Source: Candidatus Manganitrophaceae bacterium (GTDB lineage: Bacteria > Nitrospirota > Nitrospiria > SBBL01 > JAADHI01). Taken from it: a stretch of DNA of 64,000 nt. Of the stretch, positions 9,801 to 17,785 are shown in pieces. The stretch lies in contig DUAG01000048.1 of assembly GCA_012960925.1 (NCBI GenBank), forward strand, positions 26,325 to 90,324, in the 5' to 3' direction. The notes below the pieces were generated by a model that was not told where the DNA came from, did not search any database, and saw only the letters and a program-made list of their open reading frames with translations. A program made the position numbers and the translations under genes. Numbering within the stretch: the stretch's first letter is position 1; the number at the start of each line of letters is the position of its first letter.

Positions 9801-10269
9801 CTTTGTGAAAGGTCCGAACCTGATGATGGGTTATCTCAATCAGCCGGAAAAAACCGCAGAGGTCATTCAGGGGGACTGGTACAACACCGGAGATATTGCC
9901 GCTGTAGATGGAGATGGTTTTGTCCGGATCACAGACCGACTCTCCCGGTTCAGTAAAATCGGCGGTGAAATGGTTCCCCACATCAAGATTGAGGAGGTTG
10001 TCAGCGGTATTCTTGGAACGGAAGAGTGCGCGGTCTGTGCTGTCCCGGATGAGCAAAAGGGGGAGCGGATCGTCTGTTTTTATGTCAAACCGGAGATGAC
10101 ACCCGAGGCCTTGTGGGGACAACTCAAAGAACAGAACCTTCCAAAACTCTGGTTGCCCAAACGGGAGAACCTCTATCCGGTTGAAGCGCTTCCCGTATTG
10201 GGAACAGGTAAACGGGACCTGAGAGCCCTCAAGGCCATGGCACTCGAAGTGGTGGCAGCGCAAGAATAA
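6862..10269 (+). CDS. aas: LplT-PlsC-Aas fusion: lysophospholipid transporter / acyltransferase / acyl-ACP synthetase
   Basis: A 1135-aa three-part protein. Residues 1 to about 420 form an MFS transporter domain resembling LplT, which flips lysophospholipids inward. Residues about 430-620 are a PlsC-type acyltransferase with the catalytic NHVSFVD (NHx4D) near 444 and FAEGAISRTG near 515. Residues about 650-1130 are an AMP-binding acyl-ACP/CoA synthetase with FSSGSTGDPKGVMLSH near 780, EGYGCTEL near 920 and the YNTGDIA block near 1010. Together they would import, activate and re-acylate lysophosphatidylethanolamine. E. coli encodes LplT and Aas separately; fused forms occur in other Gram-negatives. 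ATG follows GGAGG. A TATAAT-like box at 6789 may be its promoter. Confidence 0.9.
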   Translation: MATGKYKDLLKSLSFQSFLWTQFLGAFNDNVCKIVVSMVAVNLAVSSGGGSGDLPLVGAIFILPFFLFSGYAGHLADVYSKRTVLVITKCFEIVSMGLALLAFLSGRIEWMLGVLFLMALQSTFFSPAKYGILPEIIPDNNLSRANGLLEMSTFLAIILGTSIGSMMFAAWKDRLWLISLFLISIAVVGSWVSFGIYKVPPSGIQKPFPLNPWGEIAKGIKRIYREKVLWHTVLAISYFWFLGALLQMSIILFGKEVLVLDDFWVGILGTFLAFGIGVGSLVAGRLSGDKVELGLVPLGSIGLGLFSIWLGLSPPSYFQAAMALSLLGFSGGLFIVPLNALIQQKSGREEKGRIIATTNFMDTGGILLASAALWIFRDLLQVQADRIIIVFGFFTLLVTVYILSVLPDFLIRFVLWLLTHTIYRIRIRGQEHVPFRGPALLVCNHVSFVDGLLVGACVQRFIRFLVFSGFFEIKGVGWFLRKMKAIPISVGNRRGVVQSIERARESLKQGHVVCIFAEGAISRTGNMLSFKRGFERMGKDLNVPIIPVHLDGLWGSIFSFEKGRFFFKWPRQIPYPVTISFGLPLPANATAQTVRQAVMELGSEAVKFRRAKDDLLHFKFIRSAKSAWKRGCMSDSTGKRLTYGKALIGAFLLSRRIRRKCRKEEMVGLMLPSSVGGALANIATLLAGKVPVNLNFTAGKEAIDSAVQQCGIKAVLTSRVFVAKANLEHREEFIYLEDLLKKMKPAEKIVQAILLYLLPGRLIQKIYCPEKSDPNHLATVIFSSGSTGDPKGVMLSHHNVLSNVESLAQLFWVTRKDTMMGVLPFFHSFGFTGTLWFPLLYGFGAIYHPNPMEAKKVGALVLRHKATILISTPTFYKSYIRRCSKEEFSSLRYAMVGAEKLRKEVALAFREKYDLSLLEGYGCTELAPVVCVNVEDVHHGPEFQKDSIPETVGHPVPGVALKVVDPDTGEVRPVGQEGLLFVKGPNLMMGYLNQPEKTAEVIQGDWYNTGDIAAVDGDGFVRITDRLSRFSKIGGEMVPHIKIEEVVSGILGTEECAVCAVPDEQKGERIVCFYVKPEMTPEALWGQLKEQNLPKLWLPKRENLYPVEALPVLGTGKRDLRALKAMALEVVAAQE

Positions 10270-10308
10270 AACTTTATGCTTCTTTCTCTTCCCCCTCTTT
10301 TGAGGGGA

Positions 10309-10337
10309 TTGACATCTGGTATATAAAAATCAATAAT
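10309..10337 (+). promoter_or_regulatory. Sigma-70 promoter upstream of the EEP-family gene
   Basis: TTGACA (10309-10314), a 17-nt spacer, AATAAT (10332-10337). It lies in the 182-nt gap after aas and would give a leader of about 110 nt for the gene at 10452. Confidence 0.55.
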
Positions 10338-10451
10338 GACCAAACGATATCGGGAGTCGAACACGCACCGTGAGCGCAATCTCCGTCTTTTCGGGGCCGG
10401 GTCCTTCACTATATTAGAAGAAGTTTTGATCTTATCTCTGGAGTCGTACGA

Positions 10452-11399
10452 ATGTTGAAAGCAGGTTTTGATTTCTTTTCCTGGGGGACAAAGTTTACGG
10501 GAGTTTTTGTCCTCTTGCTCGGCTATTTTTCCTATATGGGGGCATTGCCGCATTATATCGAGTTAAGCACTCACTTCAGGCTTCAATATTTCATTGCATC
10601 CCTACTTGTAACAGGGGCTTTCTTTCTGCGCCATGAATGGCAATGGCTTGTCTTAGGGTTTATCGCGATCGGAATAAATGGTGTGGGTGTCCTTCCCTGG
10701 CATCTCGCCTCTCCAGACAGATCAGTCGCCGGAGAATCTCCCTCCCTTCGACTTTTCCATTCAAATGTCTTGTCGTCAAATAAACAATACTCAAGGCTCA
10801 TGGCCCTGGTATCTGAAGAGAAACCCGATATTGTTTTTCTTCAAGAAACCAATCAAAGGTGGCTGGATGCATTGGAACCTTTGAAAGAAGACTTCCCTTA
10901 TTTCTTTTCTTCTCCGGGTTCTGATGATTTGGGGATCGCTCTTTTCAGTCGTATCCCCTTGAGTCAATCAGAGATCATAGATTTAGGAGATCCTATAGCG
11001 CCCAGTATCCACATTAAATTCAGCTTCCAGGACAAGCAAATCTCGTTACTGACAACGCATTTGTCTTCTCCAAGGCTGGGGTCGAATTTCCAAGCAAGAA
11101 ACAGTCAACTTGAACAACTTGCCCGGTTTGCAAAGATGCTTCCTTTACCTGCAATTATTATTGGAGATTTAAACGTCACGAAGTGGTCTCCTTACTATCG
11201 GAAATTTGTAAAGGATTCGGGTCTTATCAGTGTTCGTGAAGGATTTGGCCTGCTCCCAACCTGGCCGGTCTTTCTGCCCTTTATGATGATTCCGATCGAT
11301 CATGGCTTTGTCACGGAAGGCTTAAAAGTGGTGGGTGTAAAGACAGGGAGGAGTATCGGTTCTGATCATTTGCCCTTAATCGTCGATATTTCACTATAG
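10452..11399 (+). CDS. Membrane-anchored endonuclease/exonuclease/phosphatase (EEP) family protein
   Basis: A 315-aa protein. The first about 90 residues hold two to three hydrophobic helices. The rest is an EEP-fold hydrolase with all core motifs: FHSNV (Asn), VFLQETN (metal-binding Glu) near 135, IGDLNVT (DxN) near 240 and the final GSDHLPL (SDH). The catalytic domain probably faces the periplasm, as in other EEP proteins with an N-terminal membrane anchor (YafD-like). The substrate cannot be told: the fold covers nucleases, lipid phosphatases and phosphodiesterases. It converges with the pentapeptide gene, leaving 25 nt between them. Confidence 0.8.
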   Translation: MLKAGFDFFSWGTKFTGVFVLLLGYFSYMGALPHYIELSTHFRLQYFIASLLVTGAFFLRHEWQWLVLGFIAIGINGVGVLPWHLASPDRSVAGESPSLRLFHSNVLSSNKQYSRLMALVSEEKPDIVFLQETNQRWLDALEPLKEDFPYFFSSPGSDDLGIALFSRIPLSQSEIIDLGDPIAPSIHIKFSFQDKQISLLTTHLSSPRLGSNFQARNSQLEQLARFAKMLPLPAIIIGDLNVTKWSPYYRKFVKDSGLISVREGFGLLPTWPVFLPFMMIPIDHGFVTEGLKVVGVKTGRSIGSDHLPLIVDISL

Positions 11400-11424
11400 G
11401 AGCGCCCCCGACATCACTAACCTG

Positions 11425-12435
11425 TTATTGTGATCCCTCGGGCCCCTTAAGCCCATTCGGGAGCTTCGTTTTATCGTCCATGATGACTTGATCCAGTTGG
11501 TCTTGCGTGAGACCTATGGACTCACTCAAGAGAGCATGGCGAAGGTCTGTTTCCCTGAGGTCGGCGCCGCTGAGGTCGGCGCCGCTGAGTCTTGCCCCGG
11601 TGAGGATTGCGCCCCTGAGATCCGCCTTGGTGAAGTTTACCTTTCTGAAATCCGCCCCGCTCAGCCTCACGCCCGCAAGCCTTGCCTCGCTAAGGTCGGC
11701 GCCAATAAGGTCCGCATAAAAAAGGTTGACCCCGCTTAAGTCTGCTCCGCGAAGACGGACTCCCCTGAGATCCGCATTAAAGAGGTCTGTATCCAAGAGG
11801 ACCGCGCCACTGAGGTCTGCTCGGCTGAGCCTGGCTTCTTTGAAGGTGGATCTGGTGAGGTCTGCATCGACAAGTCTGACTTCCCTCAGATCCGCCTTAT
11901 TCAGTTGGGCCTCTCTGAGGAGGGCTCCGCTGAGGTCTGCATTAAAGAGCATCGCTTGATTGAGGTTGGCTCCAATCAGTCTTGCCCTGCTGAGGTCTGA
12001 GTGACTAAGATTTGCCTGACTGAGATCTGCGCCGCGAAGATCCGCTCCGCTGAGATCAAGGCCGCTGAGGTCCATCTCAGACAGATTGATTTCAGCAAGG
12101 TCGTCTTTGAAAAAAATGACAATCTCCCGGAGGGCCTTCACCCGTTCCGCAGTAATCCTCTCGGCGCAAAAGAAAGAACAAAAGATCGAAGCGGGATTGA
12201 ATGGTTTTGGCCCCTGCGGACGGGGCATTCCCAGGGCTTTGGGGATGAGGCCTTTGGCCTTGTTTGTATTTTTTCCCTCAAGGTGGGCATAAATTTCACC
12301 GGCCCGCGCCTCGAAACGATCCATCCGGCTTTCATGTTTCTGGAAGGCCATCCCAAAGAGGACCAAATAAATTCCGGTACCCCAAAGAATGCCCGCGCTT
12401 ACTCTTTTCCGTGTTGAGGTTTTATTCTTTGTCAC
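11425..12435 (-). CDS. Membrane-anchored pentapeptide-repeat protein
   Basis: A 336-aa protein. A single hydrophobic segment near residues 14-32 anchors it. A linker with two cysteines (SIFCSFFCAE) follows at about 85-95. Residues about 117-305 are near-continuous A(D/N)LxX pentapeptide repeats (ADLSG, ADLRG, ANLSH), which fold as a right-handed square beta-helix. The C-terminus (LTQDQLDQVIMDDKTKLPNGL) is a cap common in this family. The DNA of this region is a tandem array of degenerate 15-nt units, so long false frames exist on the other strand. Roles of the family vary widely and none is assigned here. Confidence 0.85.
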   Translation of the reverse strand: MTKNKTSTRKRVSAGILWGTGIYLVLFGMAFQKHESRMDRFEARAGEIYAHLEGKNTNKAKGLIPKALGMPRPQGPKPFNPASIFCSFFCAERITAERVKALREIVIFFKDDLAEINLSEMDLSGLDLSGADLRGADLSQANLSHSDLSRARLIGANLNQAMLFNADLSGALLREAQLNKADLREVRLVDADLTRSTFKEARLSRADLSGAVLLDTDLFNADLRGVRLRGADLSGVNLFYADLIGADLSEARLAGVRLSGADFRKVNFTKADLRGAILTGARLSGADLSGADLRETDLRHALLSESIGLTQDQLDQVIMDDKTKLPNGLKGPEGSQ

Positions 12436-12547
12436 AGAAGCCTTTGCTCTCTGATTTTTGAAATGAGATGGTCGTCATGGACCGGACAAGTATGACCGGG
12501 TCTTAGGTATTTTTTAGAAGCAAACAGGCTAGGGTATTGGAGTCTCC

Positions 12548-13543
12548 CTAAAGTCCCTCGATGGCTCGAGCATCTTGTCGCAGGCCAGTCATCAGGATAT
12601 CGATTTCTTTTTCGATGACGGATGTGTTGACCGGGCCTTTCGTTATCCCCTGCACCAGTTTTCGGATTTTATCAAGCCGTTCTTCATGTTCCACCGCACG
12701 GGCTTCTCCCAGCGTTTTCACGATTGCGTTCCGAAGCCCCGATTCGCGATAGAGACGGGATTGGGCCGTCATCACCTTTGTGGCTGCCGATGTCATACGT
12801 TTTTTCTTCCATCCTGAGAGGGCCTTCTTGAGTGCAATTTGAATTTCTTCTACCACCGGGAGCCAGCTCTGACCGGCGATATTGGTCAGGTCTTTCCCGG
12901 TAGCCGTTTTGGCATTGAAGGTAAGGTGGACGACTTCATTCGGCTTTCCGATCTCGACATGTTTCGACCCCTTTGCTGATTCTTTAGGGGTGAGGCTTGG
13001 ATGCCAGGTCTCCACCTGATAGCGACCGAGCGGGATGTCTTTTATCTCAAAGTGTCCCGCGGGGTCGGTCACGGCATAAAAAGAAGAGGGAGCGACATAA
13101 ATCAATCCGTTCATGACCGGGTGGAGCTTGCATCGGAGCGGTACAATCCCCCGATTTTTTAGGATGACCTCCTTGATGGTATTGGGGAGGTGGAGGCCGA
13201 TATCGAAGGGATTTGATGGGCTTCTGGAGTGGACATTGTGCATCGTGTCGTCAAGATTTTCAAAGAAAAGTGTCGTTCCCACCGGAACGACACTAAAAGA
13301 TGGAGAAAACTGACGCCTTTCCTGGATGATGGTCTTTCTCGTGGGAATTATGGAAAAGGGTTTTCCATTTTTGCCCAAGAGGTAGACCACCGCATTGGTC
13401 GTGGCAATTCCGTTAATGGTGACTTTTCCGGACAAGCGTCCTTCCACCCCCTCCGAACTCGCATCTGAAGGAAGGACAAAGAAAGACGCCAGGAGGGTCA
13501 TCCAAAACAGGGGGTTTTTATGGAATGGAATAGTCTTGGTCAT
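12548..13543 (-). CDS. Secreted cupredoxin-like protein with carboxypeptidase-regulatory-like domain
   Basis: A 331-aa exported protein. A signal peptide (hydrophobic residues about 13-25, then DASSEG) leads into a plastocyanin-like domain. The residues look like a type-1 copper site: His in TMHNVHS near residue 101, then Cys, His and Met in the RCKLHPVMNG block near 138-146 (C-x2-H-x2-M). A carboxypeptidase-regulatory-like beta domain follows (GHFEIKDIPLGRYQVETWHP near 165-185). The rest is mostly helical and unrecognised. Similar modules occur beside methylamine-utilisation and periplasmic electron-transfer genes; no such partners are here. Copper binding is inferred from motif spacing. Confidence 0.75.
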   Translation of the reverse strand: MTKTIPFHKNPLFWMTLLASFFVLPSDASSEGVEGRLSGKVTINGIATTNAVVYLLGKNGKPFSIIPTRKTIIQERRQFSPSFSVVPVGTTLFFENLDDTMHNVHSRSPSNPFDIGLHLPNTIKEVILKNRGIVPLRCKLHPVMNGLIYVAPSSFYAVTDPAGHFEIKDIPLGRYQVETWHPSLTPKESAKGSKHVEIGKPNEVVHLTFNAKTATGKDLTNIAGQSWLPVVEEIQIALKKALSGWKKKRMTSAATKVMTAQSRLYRESGLRNAIVKTLGEARAVEHEERLDKIRKLVQGITKGPVNTSVIEKEIDILMTGLRQDARAIEGL

Positions 13544-13550
13544 CGTTTAA

Positions 13551-13579
13551 AGGATATTGAATTCGATTTGCTCTGTCAA
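13551..13579 (-). promoter_or_regulatory. Sigma-70 promoter of the cupredoxin-like gene, possibly leaderless
   Basis: On the minus strand TTGACA (13579-13574) is followed by a 17-nt spacer and TATCCT (13556-13551). The ATG at 13543 begins only 7 nt after the -10 box and has no ribosome binding site, so the transcript may start at or next to the start codon. Confidence 0.5.
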
Positions 13580-13637
13580 TGTGTCCAGTCAGATCAAGGA
13601 CAAAGGGGATAGGTGTTCCCTCTCCGGGAGAGACCCA

Positions 13638-14084
13638 CTATTCCTTTGTACCCGTTAAATCACCTGAAACTCCTAAAAAATGAATGATCCGATCTTTGAG
13701 TGCGTCGCGTGTTTTTCTGAAAAGGGCAAGTCTTTCTTCCTTATTCCCTGAGGCTTGTGCGGGGTCGTCAATCGGCCAGTGTTCCCTATGAATATGAGAC
13801 GGGGTGGCGGGGCAACGGGCTTCCGCATTTCCACAAAGGGTAATGATGCAGTCGGCCTGATTTAGAAGGGAGGAGTCGAAATTTTTTGAGCGATGGTCCC
13901 GGATATCGATGCCGATTTCATCCATGACCGCGATGGCAAGAGGGTGCAGTCCCTTAGGATCCATTCCGGCGCTCAGCGCTTCGATGGTCGTCTTGACCCC
14001 TTTGGCCAGATGACGCGTCAGGCCCTCGGCTATCTGACTTCGCGCAGAATTTCCGGTACAAAGGAAGAGGATCTTTTTGGGCAC
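13638..14084 (-). CDS. arsC: Arsenate reductase, low-molecular-weight phosphatase fold (thioredoxin-coupled type)
   Basis: A 148-aa cytoplasmic enzyme reducing arsenate to arsenite. It has the P-loop CTGNSARS (Cx5R) near residue 10 and a second cysteine pair in TLCGNAEARCP near 80-90. This is the three-cysteine relay of thioredoxin-dependent ArsC. The conserved HWPIDDPA follows. The open frame extends upstream into phoR, but homology begins at VPKKILFLC, so I take the GTG at 14084, which overlaps the end of phoR (stop ends at 14086). It is the third gene of phoB-phoR-arsC, which ties arsenate handling to phosphate sensing. Confidence 0.9.
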   Translation of the reverse strand: MPKKILFLCTGNSARSQIAEGLTRHLAKGVKTTIEALSAGMDPKGLHPLAIAVMDEIGIDIRDHRSKNFDSSLLNQADCIITLCGNAEARCPATPSHIHREHWPIDDPAQASGNKEERLALFRKTRDALKDRIIHFLGVSGDLTGTKE

Positions 14085-14085
14085 A

Positions 14086-15576
14086 TCAATTCCGATTAAG
14101 GTGTTCGATGGCTGATATTTTCGGAAAGGCCAGGATAAACCTGGAGCCTTTTCTCCTCTCACTTTGAACGACCACCTTCCCTCCATGGGCCTCGACGACC
14201 TGTTTGACAATGGCCAAGCCGAGGCCGGTGCCGCCGAGTTCACGGGATCGAGTTTGGTCCACGCGGTAAAAGCGCTCGAAGATTCGGGCGTGTTCGTTTT
14301 TAGGGATGCCAATGCCACTGTCTTCGATTCTAATTCGGATGTTGTTTTGTTCTTCGACGGCGTGAATTTTAATCTCGCCTCTTTCCGGCGTATACTTGAT
14401 GGCATTGTCGATGATGTTGGTCAGGACCTGGTCCAGTTTTTCCGGATCCACCCATATCTGAAGGTTTGTAGGCACAGAGACGGTGAGGCGCAAATTCTTC
14501 TTTCGGACAAGGGGGTTTAATAAAGTGATATTTTTTTGAATGCAGTCCAGTAGGGAGATCTTTCTGAGCCGGACCGGATCAAGGCCAGACTCGATCCGGG
14601 AAAGTTGGAGAAGGTCCAGAATAATATTTTCCAGCCGGGTGCTATTTTTTTCGATGATGTCAAGGAAGGACTTTGCCTGCTTAGGGTCTACTACGGTGCC
14701 ATCAGAGAGGGTCTCGACATATCCCTTGATGAGCGAGATCGGTGTGCGCAGTTCGTGGGAGACATTGGCTACAAAATCTTTCTGGATTTGCTCCTGCCGT
14801 TTGTTTTCGGTAATGTCATGAAAGACCAGCGCGACGAAGTGATGGGGAGCAAAGTCGGCCACGGAGGCCTGGACTTGAAAATATTGCGGCGGAGGGCCTT
14901 CCAGTGCAATCGCTCTCGAGAGGGAGCGGCCCGTGTGAATCACTTCTTTGATCATTTCGTTCAGAGTATGGTGTCGGAGGTGTTCATAATAATGTCTCCC
15001 GGACAGGTCCGTAGATGAAAGACCGAACATCTTTTCAAAAGAGGCGTTGGTCAGAACCACTTCCCCTCTTCCGTCCAGAACCATGACGCCTTCAACCATC
15101 CCAGAAAGGATTGCGACACTTTTTGCCTTGTCACTGGAGAGTGTTTCGATCTTTTCCTGTACATTGGCGGTCATCTGGTTGAGGGCATTTGCAAGTGCTT
15201 CCATTTCATCGGTTCGGTGGATCAGGGTAGATGCGCCTGTTTCTCCTTGTAGAAATCTCTGAACAAAGAGGGTAATTTGACGAAGGGCTGCTGAACGCCG
15301 GCTTGAGATAAAGAGGCCGAGCAAGAGGGAAAGGCTTAGAGACGCGGCTGAAGAGAGGAGGAGAAAGTCCAAGAAGGATTTCTTCTGCCCGGACAGATCA
15401 AAAAATAATAAAAAGAGACCGTTCATCAGGACAAAGAGAAGGACTGCCAGGAGGATAAAGGGAGCAAGCGATTTCAAGAGTAAGAGGCGGAAGGTCGGAA
15501 CATCCTGTAGGGATTTCTGGCCTCGGGTCTGCCGTGACAGATTGGCGTCAGCCGGATTTGTTTGTTCACTGTTCAT
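14086..15576 (-). CDS. phoR: PhoR-type sensor histidine kinase
   Basis: A 496-aa inner-membrane kinase. Two hydrophobic helices (about 35-60 and 68-90) are followed by a HAMP-like linker, a PAS domain (about 150-255), the HisKA box FVANVSHELRTPISLIKGY with phospho-His near 275, and a HATPase domain with DNAIKYTPERG, IRIEDSGIGIP and GGTGLGLAIVKQ. There is no periplasmic sensor domain between the helices, as in PhoR, which senses phosphate through the Pst transporter. Its start overlaps the end of phoB by 11 nt and its end overlaps arsC, so the three genes are translationally coupled. Confidence 0.88.
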   Translation of the reverse strand: MNSEQTNPADANLSRQTRGQKSLQDVPTFRLLLLKSLAPFILLAVLLFVLMNGLFLLFFDLSGQKKSFLDFLLLSSAASLSLSLLLGLFISSRRSAALRQITLFVQRFLQGETGASTLIHRTDEMEALANALNQMTANVQEKIETLSSDKAKSVAILSGMVEGVMVLDGRGEVVLTNASFEKMFGLSSTDLSGRHYYEHLRHHTLNEMIKEVIHTGRSLSRAIALEGPPPQYFQVQASVADFAPHHFVALVFHDITENKRQEQIQKDFVANVSHELRTPISLIKGYVETLSDGTVVDPKQAKSFLDIIEKNSTRLENIILDLLQLSRIESGLDPVRLRKISLLDCIQKNITLLNPLVRKKNLRLTVSVPTNLQIWVDPEKLDQVLTNIIDNAIKYTPERGEIKIHAVEEQNNIRIRIEDSGIGIPKNEHARIFERFYRVDQTRSRELGGTGLGLAIVKQVVEAHGGKVVVQSERRKGSRFILAFPKISAIEHLNRN

Positions 15577-16249
15577 CGGTCAATTTATATCCAAGAGACG
15601 GAAGGGTTTCAATGGTCTTTGAAAGAAAAGGAATTTTCTCACGCAGACGTCTGATATGAACGTCTACCGTCCGGGTGGTGCCGAAGTAATCGTAGCCCCA
15701 GATGGACTTCAACAAAAAATCCCGTGTCAGAACCCTTCCTTTTTTTTCAAGAAGAAGCTCCAGGAGTGAAAATTCCTTGGCGGTCAAGACGACCTTTTTC
15801 CCCTCTACCTTGACCAAATGTCGGGCCGTATCCAGCATAAGATGTTGGTAGTGGTAGACGGCCTCCTCCCCCTCGCCTTTTGATCTTCTCAAGAGGGCCT
15901 TGACCCTGGCCATCAATTCTCTCGGCGAGAACGGTTTTGTGACATAATCATCCGCGCCCAGCTCCAGGCCGATCACCTTGTCGCTCTCATCGGCCCGTGC
16001 CGTCAAGAGGATCACGGGGAGAGAGGCCGTTTCGGCACGGCTTCGCAGTTGTCTACAAACATCAAGCCCCCCCACTCCCGGCATCATCACGTCGAGGATG
16101 ACAAGAGAAATCGCTTGCGCGGCAATCTCCTTGAGGGCCTCTGAGCCGTTGGAGGCGCAAACCGGGATGAAGCCTTCTTGTTTCAGGTGATACGCGACCA
16201 ATCTTGTTAGGTCAGCTTCATCATCGACGATCATGATGATTTGCGGCAT
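15566..16249 (-). CDS. phoB: PhoB-type response regulator (OmpR family)
   Basis: A 227-aa regulator. The receiver domain has the acidic pocket VDDEADL, phospho-Asp in VILDVMMP near residue 53 and Lys in VTKPFSP near 104. The C-terminal winged helix has the YDYFGTTRTVDVHIRRLREK recognition segment. The open frame extends 14 codons upstream, but ATG 16249 sits 9 nt after GGAGG and begins the normal receiver sequence (MPQIIMIVDDEAD). It leads phoB-phoR-arsC and is divergent from the Rieske gene. The pairing with ArsC supports a Pho role, though assignment within the OmpR family is by similarity only. Confidence 0.88.
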   Translation of the reverse strand: MPQIIMIVDDEADLTRLVAYHLKQEGFIPVCASNGSEALKEIAAQAISLVILDVMMPGVGGLDVCRQLRSRAETASLPVILLTARADESDKVIGLELGADDYVTKPFSPRELMARVKALLRRSKGEGEEAVYHYQHLMLDTARHLVKVEGKKVVLTAKEFSLLELLLEKKGRVLTRDFLLKSIWGYDYFGTTRTVDVHIRRLREKIPFLSKTIETLPSLGYKLTDEQ

Positions 16250-16401
16250 TGTGTCATCCCTCCGACGACAGGATTGTAGCACAGGTCCCACTTTTCCGAC
16301 AAACGACCCAACACCCGTGATTGAGATTCGCTCCCTTGCTCATTTGACCCGATGAATCAATATCCTCTATAATCACGTCCATTTCTATGTGGTGAAATCC
16401 T

Positions 16402-16414
16402 GAATCGTTACATT
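16402..16414 (+). repeat. End fragment of repeat family B
   Basis: CTGAATCGTTACA matches the right end of family B copies, without the interior. It lies in the phoB/Rieske divergent gap and is probably a remnant. Confidence 0.4.
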
Positions 16415-16435
16415 TTTTAATCCGGTGGAGAAGAG

Positions 16436-16741
16436 ATGTCTTTTGTTTGTGTGGCAAGGCTAGATGAAATCCCTGACGGCTCGGGAAAAATGATCGAGAT
16501 TGATAATCATGAAGTCGCGCTCTTCCGCCTGGATGGCGAAATTTACGCAATTTCCAATGTCTGTCCGCATCAGGGCGGCGCCTTGGCAGATGGCAAGGTC
16601 TGTGGCGAACAGGTACTCTGTCCCTGGCATCAGTGGCGCTTTAACATCAAGGATGGCACGTCTCCGCTCAGCCCGAACTTGAAGATCAAGACCTATCCGG
16701 TGAAGCAGGAAGGCGATCAGGTTTTGATTTCCATCTCCTGA
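16436..16741 (+). CDS. Rieske-type [2Fe-2S] ferredoxin
   Basis: A 101-aa soluble electron carrier. The cluster motifs are CPHQGG (C-x-H) near residue 42 and CPWHQW (C-x2-H) near 61, with the usual spacing of about 16 residues between them. The family resembles small Rieske proteins of nitrite reductases (NirD) and ring-hydroxylating dioxygenases. A GGTGGAGAAG site precedes the ATG. It stands alone, convergent with the MDR gene with a 3-nt gap and divergent from phoB, so its redox partner is not indicated. Confidence 0.85.
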   Translation: MSFVCVARLDEIPDGSGKMIEIDNHEVALFRLDGEIYAISNVCPHQGGALADGKVCGEQVLCPWHQWRFNIKDGTSPLSPNLKIKTYPVKQEGDQVLISIS

Positions 16742-16744
16742 AGA

Positions 16745-17785
16745 TTACCCGCCTGGGCCTGGGGCCAGGATCAGTTTTCCGAAGAGATCTCTTGATCCCA
16801 TCTTTTCCTGGAGGATCCGTGCTTCGGAAAGAGGATGGACTGAATCGATAATCGGGCGAAGTTTTTTTTCTCCCACGAGATGTGTGATTTCCAATAATTC
16901 GGCGCGCGTTCCCATGAGGGCGCCCATGAGGGTGAGTTCCCTGGAGAAGACGTAGCGAAGGTCGAGGTCAACCCTTGGACCGCTCGTTGCCCCGCAGGTG
17001 ACCAGTGTTCCGCCCTTTGCAAGTGCACGGAGGCTCCAGTCGAATGTTGCAGGGCCGATATGCTCAAAAACGACATCGACTCCCCGTCCGTCCGTGATTC
17101 TCAGGACCTCTTCTGAAAAGTCGTCTCTTGAATGATCAATGACAAAATCGGCCCCGATCATCAGGGCCTGATCCAACTTCCCTTCTGTTCCCGCGGTTGC
17201 AATCACGCGTGCCCCTGCCAGTTTTCCGATCTGGATTGCCGCACTCCCCACGCCGCTTCCGCCCGCTAAAACCAGAAGGTCTTGTCCGGGCTGAAGCCCG
17301 GCCCGTTTAATGAGCATATGCCAGGCGGTCAGAAAAGTCAGCGGAAAGGCGGCGGCCTCATTATAGGAGATCTCATTCGGGATCGGGATGAGATTGGATG
17401 CCGGGGCCTTGGTGAACTCGGCGTAGCCGCCATCGCATCCCGCCCCAAAGATCCGGTAGTGTTCGCAGAGGTTATCCCGGCCTGCAAGGCAGGACGGACA
17501 GCGAAAGCAGGAGAGTCCGGGTGCGATCAGAACCTTGTCCCCCTTTATAAATCCTGTCACCCCTTCACCTACATGGTCGATCATTCCGGCGACGTCACAA
17601 CCGGGGATATGGGGGAGATTGATATGGTAAGTTGGGATCCCCCCCCGGGTCCACAGGTCGAGATGATTGAGGGCGCAGGCCTTGACCTGGACGATGACCT
17701 CACCCGCACCGGCAACCGGTAAGGGCGCGTCCTCATAAATGAGTATTTCGGGACCGCCAAATTGATGAAAACGAACCGCCTTCAT
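16745..17785 (-). CDS. Zinc-containing alcohol dehydrogenase / quinone oxidoreductase (MDR superfamily)
   Basis: A 346-aa cytoplasmic NAD(P)-dependent dehydrogenase. The start MKAVRFHQFGGPEIL is typical. HIPGCDVAGMIDHVG follows near residue 60, then a cysteine-rich structural-zinc loop (CFRCPSCLAGRDNLC, near 93-107), and the Rossmann motif VLAGGSGVGSAAIQIGKLAGA near 165. The open frame runs about 90 codons further upstream within the SDR gene, but that part is a shadow. ATG 17785 overlaps the SDR stop as TGATG. An in-frame ATG at 17797 is possible. It is third in the mrcB-SDR-MDR chain. The substrate is unknown. Confidence 0.85.
   Translation of the reverse strand: MKAVRFHQFGGPEILIYEDAPLPVAGAGEVIVQVKACALNHLDLWTRGGIPTYHINLPHIPGCDVAGMIDHVGEGVTGFIKGDKVLIAPGLSCFRCPSCLAGRDNLCEHYRIFGAGCDGGYAEFTKAPASNLIPIPNEISYNEAAAFPLTFLTAWHMLIKRAGLQPGQDLLVLAGGSGVGSAAIQIGKLAGARVIATAGTEGKLDQALMIGADFVIDHSRDDFSEEVLRITDGRGVDVVFEHIGPATFDWSLRALAKGGTLVTCGATSGPRVDLDLRYVFSRELTLMGALMGTRAELLEITHLVGEKKLRPIIDSVHPLSEARILQEKMGSRDLFGKLILAPGPGG

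Noticed and set aside
11488..12461. Long plus-strand frames opposite the pentapeptide gene
   Set aside because: They are low-complexity products of the degenerate 15-nt repeat array read on the wrong strand; the minus-strand protein has a proper family structure.
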